A DNA stretch of 64,000 nucleotides, taken from assembly GCA_031216915.1 (NCBI GenBank), contig CM062296.1:144874344-144938343 (forward strand), written 5' to 3'. Shown one piece after another: positions 54,084-63,339 of this stretch (the stretch's first letter is position 1; each line of letters opens with the position of its first letter). This DNA comes from Pictodentalium vernedei. Taxonomy: Eukaryota > Mollusca > Scaphopoda > Dentaliida > Dentaliidae. The notes under the pieces were generated by a model. It saw nothing but the letters and a program-made list of their open reading frames with translations. It had not been told where the DNA came from and ran no database searches. The position numbers were made by a program, and so were the translations under genes.

Positions 54084-55396
54084 TAGGGCCCTGCGAATCG
54101 GGAAATTTATGTTCGAATCGAATCTCGAATCGAATCGGGACTGATGTCGACATCAAATCGAATCTCGAATCGAATCGGGATAAACTCGAGAAATAATTAT
54201 AACTGGCATTATCTTGTGCAGAGATGTCCGGAAAGCACTGCGAGAAGAGATCGTTGACATAACTTGACAACTTGGCGTTGTTTTAATTTTCTTTCTCGTT
54301 GAATGGCCATCCAGATGTTCACTTGGCCCGACAATAAATTCAAGACATAAATATGGACAAATTAAGGTGTTACTGCCCAGAGACATTTAAGACAAACCAC
54401 TAAATTGAAACATGAGACTTAAAAGCACAAATGTAATACAAGTGGCACATTAATTCCCATGGGTTGAAGTCAGCTACAGCCGCTAACTTCAGGTACGTTA
54501 GCATGCCTAAATACATTATTGTTATGTTTAGTTGTTTTGTATTATCAGAATTTGGGTCTTGTAGATTTCGGTCCGTTCTCTATTCAATAACACAGTATAC
54601 ATCAAAAGCAGCGAAGGCGTTAAACTGTGTTAGTTTCTGCATTAGTTAACTCGAATAGTTACGCAGTGCTCATTCACACAAATTGCTTTTACTTCATTCC
54701 AACTTCCAAGTACCAACTCCGAACAATGCAAAGAAACTACAGAGGTTTTCCTCCCACAGTTTTCTAACACAATAATGGAAGCGCTCCAGGAGACATGTCT
54801 CCATTATTGTGTTAGAAGATTCCGGGACTGGGAGCAGGCCTTAGGCCCATAGCTGGATATTTCGGTTGTATAGATGGGCGTGAACAGGTTACAACTTGTA
54901 CAGAGCCGCTGAGCAAACGGGATTCCGCGAATAACTCTCACACGAATTCCTGGAAATCTATAAATAGCGAATTTGCGGTGAGTGGTTTTCTGGGAATCTG
55001 AAACTGAAAGTGAAACGACAGAAATTTGCAATGAATTTGACTATTTTCCTGATAGAAACATTAAAACTAGAAGAGTTCGCTCCTTATTTCAACTGATGTC
55101 GACATTGTCGAACACTGATTCATTTTCCTCGAAGCTTCGTTTGACTAACGAATCGGCAAACTATTCGAGATCGATATACGAATACCAAAGCGATGTCGAC
55201 ATCGAATCGAATACTCGAAGCTTCGCAGGGCCCTAGTTCGCTCCTTATTTCAACTGATGTCGACATTGTCGAACACTGATTCATTTTCCTCGAAGCTTCG
55301 TTTGACTAACGAATCGGCAAACTATTCGAGATCGATATACGAATACCAAAGCGATGTCGACATCGAATCGAATACTCGAAGCTTCGCAGGGCCCTA
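54084..55396 (+). mobile_element. hAT-like non-autonomous element, copy 1
   Basis: Ends TAGGGCCCTGCGAA and TTCGCAGGGCCCTA, flanked by the exact 8-bp duplication TATGTAAT (54076-54083, 55397-55404). It is 1313 bp, with the last 160 bp present twice in tandem. An inner hairpin TCTAACACAATAATGGA lies near 54764-54823. It is nearly identical to the inverted copy at 55940. Short frames inside it do not encode a recognisable transposase. Confidence 0.95.
55077..55396 (+). repeat. Tandem duplication of the 160-bp element end
   Basis: Two units, 55077-55236 and 55237-55396, start GTTCGCTCC or TTCGCTCC and end GGGCCCTA, apparently identical. Copy 2 at 55940 has only one. Confidence 0.93.
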
Positions 55397-55436
55397 TATG
55401 TAATGTAGAAGGCCCAGCCCTAACTGGTACCTATCA

Positions 55437-55489
55437 GTCGTTAACCCCTCCTCCCAATTCCCGTCAGGGAATTAGGAGGGGGTAACGAC
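55437..55489. repeat. 53-bp hairpin
   Basis: GTCGTTAACCCCTCCTCCC pairs with its inverse ending GGTAACGAC, around AATTCCCGTCAGGGAATT. Confidence 0.75.
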
Positions 55490-55931
55490 CGCGTGGTCCC
55501 AGTTATAGAATTCCGGCTACGCGCCTGCCCTGACTTAAAGTATCTCGACTTGAATATACATACTATATGGGTACATACTGTGACCAAACAGTATTCAATC
55601 TAAAATATCTGGAGACTGCAGCCGATATCGACAAAATATTCCAGGAGCAGAGTTTTTCAACCACTCACTTAAAAATATAAATCGTGAACTCATGAGTCTC
55701 GACAGGGCTCACATGACTACCCCATTGGCGTAAAAAATACGCAATGTTCGCGTATTGTGAGATATGATGACCGGCATCAAAAAATCGCCCAGATTCCTTC
55801 ACAAAAACCATGCACTTCTGTTTGGTTTTCCAGAATAATAGGCCCATCACCAATACCCGGGAGTAAATGAGAGTCATTTGGCCTAAAGAAAATAGTTGTT
55901 TTGGCACCATTCGCACAACAATGCAAACCAC
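55490..55931. other. Spacer between the two hAT-like copies
   Basis: Apparently unique sequence with a 105-codon minus-strand frame (55665-55982) that runs into the next element. No motif is seen. Confidence 0.5.
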
Positions 55932-55939
55932 TGGTAAGC

Positions 55940-57091
55940 TAGGGCCCTGCGAAGCTTCGAGTATTCGATTCGATGTCGACATCGCTTTGGTATTCGTATA
56001 TCGATCTCGAATAGTTTGCCGATTCGTTAGTCAAACGAAGCTTCGAGGAAAATGAATCAGTGTTCGACAATGTCGACATCAGTTGAAATAAGGAGCGAAC
56101 TCTTCTAGTTTTAATGTTTCTATCAGGAAAATAGTCAAATTCATTGCAAATTTCTGTCGTTTCACTTTCAGTTTCAGATTCCCAGAAAACCACTCACCGC
56201 AAATTCGCTATTTATAGATTTCCAGGAATTCGTGTGAGAGTTATTCGCGGAATCCCGTTTGCTCAGCGGCTCTGTACAAGTTGTAACCTGTTCACGCCCA
56301 TCTATACAACCGAAATATCCAGCTATGGGCCTAAGGCCTGCTCCCAGTCCCGGAATCTTCTAACACAATAATGGAGACATGTCTCCTGGAGCGCTTCCAT
56401 TATTGTGTTAGAAAACTGTGGGAGGAAAACCTCTGTAGTTTCTTTGCATTGTTCGGAGTTGGTACTTGGAAGTTGGAATGAAGTAAAAGCAATTTGTGTG
56501 AATGAGCACTGCGTAACTATTCGAGTTAACTAATGCAGAAACTAACACAGTTTAACGCCTTCGCTGCTTTTGATGTATACTGTGTTATTGAATAGAGAAC
56601 GGACCGAAATCTACAAGACCCAAATTCTGATAATACAAAACAACTAAACATAACAATAATGTATTTAGGCATGCTAACGTACCTGAAGTTAGCGGCTGTA
56701 GCTGACTTCAACCCATGGGAATTAATGTGCCACTTGTATTACATTTGTGCTTTTAAGTCTCATGTTTCAATTTAGTGGTTTGTCTTAAATGTCTCTGGGC
56801 AGTAACACCTTAATTTGTCCATATTTATGTCTTGAATTTATTGTCGGGCCAAGTGAACATCTGGATGGCCATTCAATGAGAAAGAAAATTAAAACAACGC
56901 CAAGTTGTCAAGTTATGTCAACGATCTCTTCTCGCAGTGCTTTCCGGACATCTCTGCACAAGATAATGCCAGTTATAATTATTTCTCGAGTTTATCCCGA
57001 TTCGATTCGAGATTCGATTTGATGTCGACATCAGTCCCGATTCGATTCGAGATTCGATTCGAACATAAATTTCCCGATTCGCAGGGCCCTA
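55940..57091 (-). mobile_element. hAT-like non-autonomous element, copy 2, inverted
   Basis: A 1152-bp element with the same ends as copy 1, flanked by its own exact 8-bp duplication TGGTAAGC (55932-55939, 57092-57099). Aligned by eye it differs from copy 1 by very few bases apart from the tandem unit. Confidence 0.95.
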
Positions 57092-57179
57092 TGGTAAGCG
57101 TGACGTTAATATAGCTTTTTCTAGTGTTTTTTTTTTGTTTTGCTTTTTTTTTGTGTTTGTTTGTTTTTTTTTTGCTGTT

Positions 57180-57290
57180 GCGCAGTTGGTTGTCACCGGC
57201 TTCCTCCACTCGTAAAACTGCCCGACACGAAGTGACCCTTCCTGTCAGAAATGTCGCTAAACCTAAATAAATAAATAAAATAAATAGTTG
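57180..57290 (+). mobile_element. SINE-A 3' fragment
   Basis: CTTCCTCCACTCGTAAAACT, CCGACACGAAGTGACCC and TGTCGCTAAACCTAAATAAA. Confidence 0.8.
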
Positions 57291-57344
57291 AAAAAACAAT
57301 TTAAAACTAATTGAAATAACAAATTTTGATATTCGTGTGTGTTC

Positions 57345-57600
57345 CCCGCGGGAATCCCGGGAAGTGAAGCAGTGCCTGTTCACTGAGGTAAACAGGCTCT
57401 GTTTTACTGGTAAAATAGGACCCAGTCACTATGCTTGGGAGGTGCAACCTCTCTCTAAAATGGGCAACGTGGCTTATTAACCTCACACCCTGGTCTTGAG
57501 TTGATACTCATGTTGTGGTCATGATTAGTCATTGTGCAAAAATATGTGACCTTAAACATCAATAAACACCAATAAATAAAATAAAATAAATAAATATTTG
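57345..57600 (+). mobile_element. SINE-B, full length
   Basis: CCCGGGAAGTGAAGCAGTGC, the weakened hairpin CTGTTCACTGAGGTAAACAG, ACTGGTAAAATAGGACCC, GGTCATGATTAGTCATTGTG, ATGTGACCTTAAACATC and an AATAAAATAAA tail. Confidence 0.88.
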
Positions 57601-57998
57601 TGTGTGTTGGGGAAAGCGTAAAAATTATTTTAATTTACAATATATGATTACTGTTTTGACCTGTCTGTTGAAGTCAAAACGATGCTCGGAAGGAAAAGGG
57701 TCAATTCCCATACTAGTATATGCACGCGTGGAAAAATTGTGTTTTGACAACTTCAAGATTAAAAGCCGGATAACCTGGTCAATTTCAGTAGTTTAATGGC
57801 GCTAATTGGGATTATCGTCTCAGCTCAAAATGGTTGGCTATTGTTTTCTTTTTCTTTGGCAATTTTGGTGTTGATGACATTTGACCTGAGGCAGATTAAA
57901 ACTCGTTCATTGTTCGTGTTTTTTTTTTAAATCTGGTGGCGATGAATGTCTTAGAAAACTGCGAACAACAAAGAATAGGTCACACTCAAGTTAGAGAG
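57601..57998. other. Unassigned stretch
   Basis: AT-rich; nothing recognised. Confidence 0.45.
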
Positions 57999-58535
57999 TT
58001 AACCCTCTGCCCAGCACGAAAGGAAGATGACACTTGCAAATAAAATTCTTGAATAATTTTTTTTCAATATCCCCACGTTTCTAAATAAAATAGAGCAGAA
58101 ATCTTGCAGTTATACACAATTTATTGTGTTATAGTCACCTTCCAGTTCGAGGTTCTTTTTTTTTTTTGGGGGGGGGGGGGGGGGGGTCTGACCCCAGTAC
58201 CTTACTACCAGTGCGCACACTCAAATCAAATAAGGTTATTGACCCTCGCTTCCGACTGTCCGACAGTCGTGGATTCATAAGCAAATAAAGTTATTCGGGT
58301 CGCAAGGAATTTCAAATCACACATCGTCCCTGTGCACCTTCGGTTCGCTTAAAGTTTTCATTCATTATTTTTTTGCGTCAAAAACATAGCTTACGACCCC
58401 TTATTGAAACGAGCTCGTTCCAGTTAGTGGTTGTAAGCTGTTTGTGAGACAAAAAATAAAAATAATGAAAATAGAATGGTGATTTTTGTGAATCGCGCTG
58501 GCCGATTTTGGCCATTACGTTGGGTGAAGGGTTAA
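57999..58535 (+). mobile_element. Pal-A foldback element split by a ~285-bp insert
   Basis: Left end TTAACCCTCTGCCCAGC with ATGACACTTGCAAATAAAAT (57999-58060). The remaining part runs from about 58346 to GTTGGGTGAAGGGTTAA (58535). The insert holds a T-run joined to a G-run (58158-58187). The hairpin is partly decayed. Confidence 0.75.
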
Positions 58536-58695
58536 TGGAGAATTATCCGATTTAGACTGGAGATCCAGAAGGGCGAGTGAAGCAGGGAGCAATTTTATAA
58601 AAAAAGACGGTGTTCTCCATCATCGCAATAGAAACCGATGAGCTGGAATAAAGACCAAGAGCTCTTTGGACAGGTTGTACAAAATAGAAGCGCCA

Positions 58696-59045
58696 CATGA
58701 GGAGTACCTCGTGGATCGTTTGGGGGACTTTGTTGTTCAAGTCGCACGAGTTGAGGGGGGAAATCGGGAAAGGTGAAGAAAAGAAGGTGTCAAATGTTCA
58801 GCTTAGGGGTAACCGAGACCCTGGAAAATGTCATTTTAGAATGGTCTCATTATTTGTCAATAAGATTCTTTCAAAAACTAATGGAAGAATGGGATGAAAG
58901 CAAGAGAGATAAGTGGATGAGGGTTGACATGAGGGAAAGAGTCAATATCATAGTTGGGGAGATTGAGAAAGCGTCAATGGTGGAAATATTAAAACAGTTT
59001 GTGTCAGAATGTTGGGAGATTAGGAGGGATAGTAGGGAGGAGTAA
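58696..59045 (+). pseudogene. Decayed 3' end of a LINE-type polyprotein
   Basis: The frame from 58773 to the stop at 59045 reads RCQMFSLGVTETLENVILEW, resembling the C-x2-C...ETLEH-(V/L)-(L/I)-LEC zinc-knuckle region downstream of reverse transcriptase in many non-LTR retrotransposons. Here the second Cys is F, the His is N and the last Cys is W, so it is not functional. It is followed by about 60 residues with charged and hydrophobic helix-like composition (FFQKLMEEWDESKRDKW, VGEIEKASMVEILKQFVSEC). A frame upstream on the same strand (58697-58897) is offset, implying a frameshift. No reverse transcriptase catalytic motif is present. The identification is from a short motif and needs a profile search. 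Confidence 0.5.
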
Positions 59046-59568
59046 CGAGGTGGGTGACGGATTTGATGTATAAAAGGCGTCCTCGTTAGAGGACCGCGAC
59101 AAATCAGCGAAAGCCAAAAAATTAAGTGAATATATTTATATCACTAATAATTTGCTTGAACTGAATGTGTATACAGAGGTCTGCGGAGGTGAATACCTGG
59201 ATTTTATTTCTTTGAAAATATATATTGGGCTGTGTGTGAATCTTTCAACAAATCCTTGAAAATAGTTAAAATACCAACAAATAAATTACTTATTTGAACG
59301 ACTGTAGCCTGCAGAACTTCAGTTTCTATGGACATATTTAATTAAGGGCTACAATTTTTTTAAGGTTAGGGCGTTGTCATCTCTGTGTAGGCTAAGATCT
59401 TTTCCCATTTCATACCATAACGTAAGCCTTTGACCTCTTCTCAAAATTGCACGCAGGCGCCGATTTTTTTTTATTTTAGTAATTATTTCTTTGCCATCAA
59501 AAGTTCATGTTCTTGGTTTGTTTTATGTTTTAGACCTCATAATCTACAGAATAGCATTGTTGGTGGTA
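59046..59568. other. Unassigned stretch after the LINE relic
   Basis: May include the 3' UTR of the LINE relic. CCAACAAATAAATTACTTAT at about 59273 resembles a retroposon tail. Confidence 0.4.
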
Positions 59569-59646
59569 TATTTCGTCCCTCAAGTGCAAGAAGGCTTTTC
59601 AGTGCTAAAGCATTGCAAAGCCTTGTTGCACTCAAGGGACAAATTT
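59569..59646. mobile_element. GTCCC hairpin MITE, copy 5
   Basis: ATTTCGTCCCTCAAGTGCAA to TTGCACTCAAGGGACAAAT, with ATTTCGTCCC extending the pairing by a few bases. Confidence 0.78.
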
Positions 59647-59649
59647 CTC

Positions 59650-60086
59650 AATTTTATGAACTTGGGTACAATATCAGACATAAACCATTCAATTATTATT
59701 TTTATAAGTTTGCATTGGTTATAAAATGAGTATGTGGCAGCCAATAACACCATGCGGGAGGGCCTGAGAAACAGATTTTTAACTTAAGGCCTAAACAATA
59801 TTTTGGGAAATGTTCGCACCGTCGGCTTCAAATTGTATTATCGTGGACCTAAATGCTTTTTATGAATCGCTTTATCTTACTTAGCATTTAGCTCTATAAA
59901 CGTGTCGAAGCTTGGAAGGGGGTGGGGTAGGTTCGCCCCATGAAGTGTTGTCAGTCGGAAAAATCGTTGGCCGACCGAACGGCAACATGTTCTCTGAAAG
60001 CAGGTGATTGGACGGCCAGTTCACCGTCATCGGTATTCCTTCGTGTGTTGTGATCTGGAAAGGTAAAGGCTAAACGGCAATCCCGG
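59650..60086. other. Unassigned stretch
   Basis: Nothing recognised. Confidence 0.45.
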
Positions 60087-60313
60087 TTAACCCTTTCCCC
60101 AACATGAAAAGCAGACGACACTTGCAAAAAACTAATTTTTTAAATTGTTTATCTAAAAACATAGGTTATGACCCCTCACTGGAACGAGCTCGTTCCAAAG
60201 AGGGGCCATAACCTATGTTTTTGAGACAAAAAACTGAAAATATAATGAAAATTAATTGGCAATTTGAGAATAGCTCTGGCCGGTTTTGCACGTTACGTTG
60301 GGTAAAGGGTTAA
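60087..60313 (+). mobile_element. Pal-A foldback element, slightly shortened
   Basis: TTAACCCTTTCCCCAAC to GTTGGGTAAAGGGTTAA, 227 bp, TTAA at both ends. The apex is reduced to GAACGAGCTCGTTC. Confidence 0.9.
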
Positions 60314-60556
60314 AGACTGATTCGTGAGATTCGTAAAAAATGGCACATCTGCAAGAATCGTTCATATACGAGTAGGCAATAGGCCTGATAGCCTATGACC
60401 ATCACGTAGTCATATACGCGAAAAACCTCGTTTATTCCACAGTGAGAACCTCGGTGATTGGAGAAGTGCTTGTTTACTGTGGTAAAAAAAATCTGCTTTA
60501 CTGGAAAAAACAAACCCGGAACCAACGCCTGGGTTGGAAGTCCTCTGACTAAAGTG

Positions 60557-62085
60557 TAGGGGTCTGCGAATCACACATATTTTTCGAATCGAATCGTGCC
60601 GTTTCTGATGTCGATATCGAATTGAATCTTATAATAGTTTAAATAGGCCAGTAGATTCTGAATATAAAGAGTATCGTTTGGGTATTTATGAGCACTATTA
60701 ATAGGTACTTTCCTGACAACGTTGGTAATGGGTCTTGAGATCCCTTGGATTCCCTCCATGTGAAAAAACTTCCCCAAACAATTTGTTGGGAAAATATGGG
60801 GAATTTTGAAAACAAATTTACTTCCTAAATCCTCAGTTACTGTAAGTTACTTCTCTCTGAGCCACACGGGTATTCCATTCTTTAGAATTCACCAAAATTT
60901 GAAAGAATAATTTTTTGGCGTTTGAACGGCCATTTATGAAAATTGTGATTCTGATATCACATCACCGAGTTTGTTTTTACTCTTCCAGAGAGTTATGTCA
61001 AAATATTAAAATTTTCAGGTGGCATGAATGAAAAAAATATATTTTCACAGAGGCTTCACTACTAATATTAACAGGACAGAAAACAAATTACAGTTGTAAT
61101 ACTGATGTTTTTTAATATCCTGACAAAACCTGCAGTGTGTGCCTGCACCACTGAAGTGTTTCCACCCAGCCAGTAATCCAGCCTTTAGAAAAAGTATCAA
61201 AAGCCGACAAAGAGTTCCACCCAGTGGACTCCCTAGGTTTTCGAAACCCAACGTCCACCGAATGAACGAACTTCACTTGTGCTTCTATGTTTTTATATCT
61301 ATATACAGAGTTTGGGATGTGATCAGAGAAAAATTTCCTCTGTTGAGTATTTAACCCTTTGAACTCATTAGCCCTTTGCCTTACCTAAAAAGCAGACGAC
61401 ACTTGCAAAAATAATTCTTGAATAACTAATTTTTTTTTCCATTTTTTTGTCTCAAAAACATAGGTTATGACCCCTCGTTGGAACGAGCTCGTTCCAACGA
61501 GGGGTCATAACCTATGTTTTTCAGACAAAAAATTAAAAAAATAATGAAAATTAATTGGCGATTTTTGAGAATAGCGCTGGCCGGTTTTGATCGTTAGGTA
61601 AAGGGTTCGACCGATTTTCCGTTCAAAGGCATAATTTCACCCCACTTTTGTCTTATTATACACGGGACATTGATGATAAAATAATAAATGCAGTCTCCCT
61701 GCATATTGATATTGGACCTCCAAAGTAACGGCCATAACCAAACAGTTACAGGACAACCCCCCCCCCCCCCCTCCTCCAAATTCCCAAACTTTAGAACGTG
61801 AATAGTAAGAAGTTAAGTCTTAAACTAAAACTATGGATAATGTTCTTGCCAAAATTCGCTACTTACCTAACAATTAACCATTGTCAGTTACTCAATTAAA
61901 TATGAAATTGAAATGAGCCTACATAAATGAATTGTCTAATGTCAGTTTTAACCAAATTTTGTTGGAAATGTAACAAATTGAAGTTAGTACGAGAGATTCG
62001 AAAAAACTCTAATCTTGAGACTGATTCGGGGTCGATCTCGAAGCAGACGTATATCGATATCGAATCGAATCTCCGCAGGCCCCCA
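60557..62085. mobile_element. hAT-like element, third relative, in SINE-B
   Basis: Ends TAGGGGTCTGCGAATC and TCCGCAGGCCCCCA are diverged versions of the 54084 ends, with subterminal TCGAATCGAATC. It is flanked by the exact 8-bp duplication CTAAAGTG (60549-60556, 62086-62093). It is 1529 bp including a Pal-A insertion. A 68-codon minus-strand frame (61045-61251) has CRFC but nothing else zinc-finger-like. Confidence 0.9.
61370..61607 (+). mobile_element. Pal-A foldback element in the hAT-like element
   Basis: Family landmarks AAAGCAGACGACACTTGC, the hairpin CTCGTTGGAACGAGCTCG-type with paired arms, and the end TCGTTAGGTAAAGGGTT. Upstream TTAACCCTTTGAACTC (61351) is a separate, Pal-C-like start. 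Confidence 0.87.
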
Positions 62086-62425
62086 CTAAAGTGGGTAGCA
62101 TAGATCTAACCGTTTTGCTAAACTTGACTTCATATCAATGTTGCACTCGTGATCTATTCAATGATACTGAAAGTGACATCAAACACCAATAAATACATAA
62201 TATCGTTTATTGTTGCAACAGATTACAATAGTTTATTATTGCTTCAAAGTAAGGCCGTATGGAGTTAGGTGTCATTGTTTGTCTCGACGGTCAATGACCT
62301 GGAAAAACTGCCGGGAATTTTTTTCTCGCGTCCCACCATATCGGAAAATTCTTTAGATTCTTTTTCTTTCAAATAAATGCAACTGAAAATCGACATATTG
62401 TTTTTCCACGTTTTGTATAAAGATG

Positions 62426-62668
62426 TTAACCCTTTATCCAACATGGAAAGGAGACGACACTTGCAAAAAAAAATTCTTGAATAACTATTTTTGTTCAATT
62501 TTTGTCTTAAAAACATTGGTTATGACCCCTCGTTGGAACGAGCTCGTTCCAACGAGGGGTCATAACCTATGTTTTTGAAACAAAAAATGAAAAAATAATG
62601 AAAATTAATTGGCGGTTTTTGAGAATAGCGCCGGCCAGTTTTGGCAGTCACGTTGGGTAAAGGGTTAA
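62426..62668 (+). mobile_element. Pal-A foldback element
   Basis: Complete 243-bp copy, TTAACCCTTTATCCAAC to GTTGGGTAAAGGGTTAA. The arms again carry CTCGTTGG and CCAACGAG. Confidence 0.93.
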
Positions 62669-62689
62669 AATAACTTCCAGTAACAGTGA

Positions 62690-62760
62690 TTTTAAGTTTA
62701 AATAGGCTAGTAGAAATTCTGAACATAAAGAGTAATGTTTGGGACGTCTGAGAGATTCCT
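62690..62760. repeat. Fragment matching the interior of the 60557 element
   Basis: GTTTAAATAGGCTAGTAG, TTCTGAACATAAAGAGTA and TGTTTGGG match 60635-60690 (GTTTAAATAGGCCAGTAG) with a few changes. Confidence 0.65.
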
Positions 62761-63092
62761 CGTATTAGGCCTATCACAATCCATTTTACAATGAAAACTG
62801 AAGCATAAAACTCAGTTTTTGAAACAAATCTGCGGGATTCAAGAAACTTAGGAAGTCAGAGCAAGCGGATCATTCAGTCGGTAATAAAACATATATTTAC
62901 CAAGCTTATTGTCCCGAGGGTATGTTTAGGGGGGGGGGGGAGGCAGGGGGTCGTGTAACTACAATTTTTTATTTCTTTAAATTTACATGACCTCAAATGA
63001 AAATGGTCTTAAAGACAATAAGTATTAAATTCCACAAAGTACACTGTTTCAGTAAGTATTTCTGTAGGATATTTAGTTTATTTGATAAGGGT
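62761..63092. other. Unassigned stretch with a G-run
   Basis: G-run near 62929-62940. Nothing else recognised. Confidence 0.45.
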
Positions 63093-63339
63093 TTAACCCT
63101 TTAACCAACGCAGACGATTTCAAAAATTTATTATTTTAAATATCATTTTTAATTTTTTTCAAAAAATGTCAACAAAACCATATCATGTGACCCCTCTTTG
63201 GAACGAGCTCGACGAGATCGTTCCAAAGAGGGGTCACATGATATGGTTTTGTTGACATTTTTCTAAAAATATTTTTTTCAGCTGCTGAATTTGCATATTA
63301 CGCGGGCGGATGCGAGCGATTCGTTGGGTAAAGGGTTAA
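63093..63339 (+). mobile_element. Pal-B foldback element, reference copy
   Basis: TTAACCCTTTAACCAACG to GTTGGGTAAAGGGTTAA, 247 bp. The hairpin arms are ACCATATCATGTGACCCCTC and the inverse; the right half has GCATATTACGCGGGCGGATG. It shares the outer 13 bases and apex with Pal-A but not the flanking arms. Confidence 0.92.

Larger units (their letters stand above)
60434..62200 (+). mobile_element. SINE-B split by a hAT-like element
   Basis: Left part 60434-60556 (GAAGTGCTTGTTTACTGTGG, GGTTGGAAGTCCTCTGAC). Right part 62086-62200 (GTGGGTAGCATAGATC, CTAAACTTGACTTCATATC, tail ACATCAAACACCAATAAATA). Confidence 0.85.

Noticed and set aside
54084-57091. One 3-kb foldback element with 1.15-kb inverted ends
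   Set aside because: Each half has its own exact 8-bp target duplication (TATGTAAT and TGGTAAGC), so these are two insertions.
61045-61251. BED zinc finger of a hAT transposase (CRFC motif)
   Set aside because: Only one Cys pair is present, with no properly spaced His/Cys partners and no further transposase similarity.
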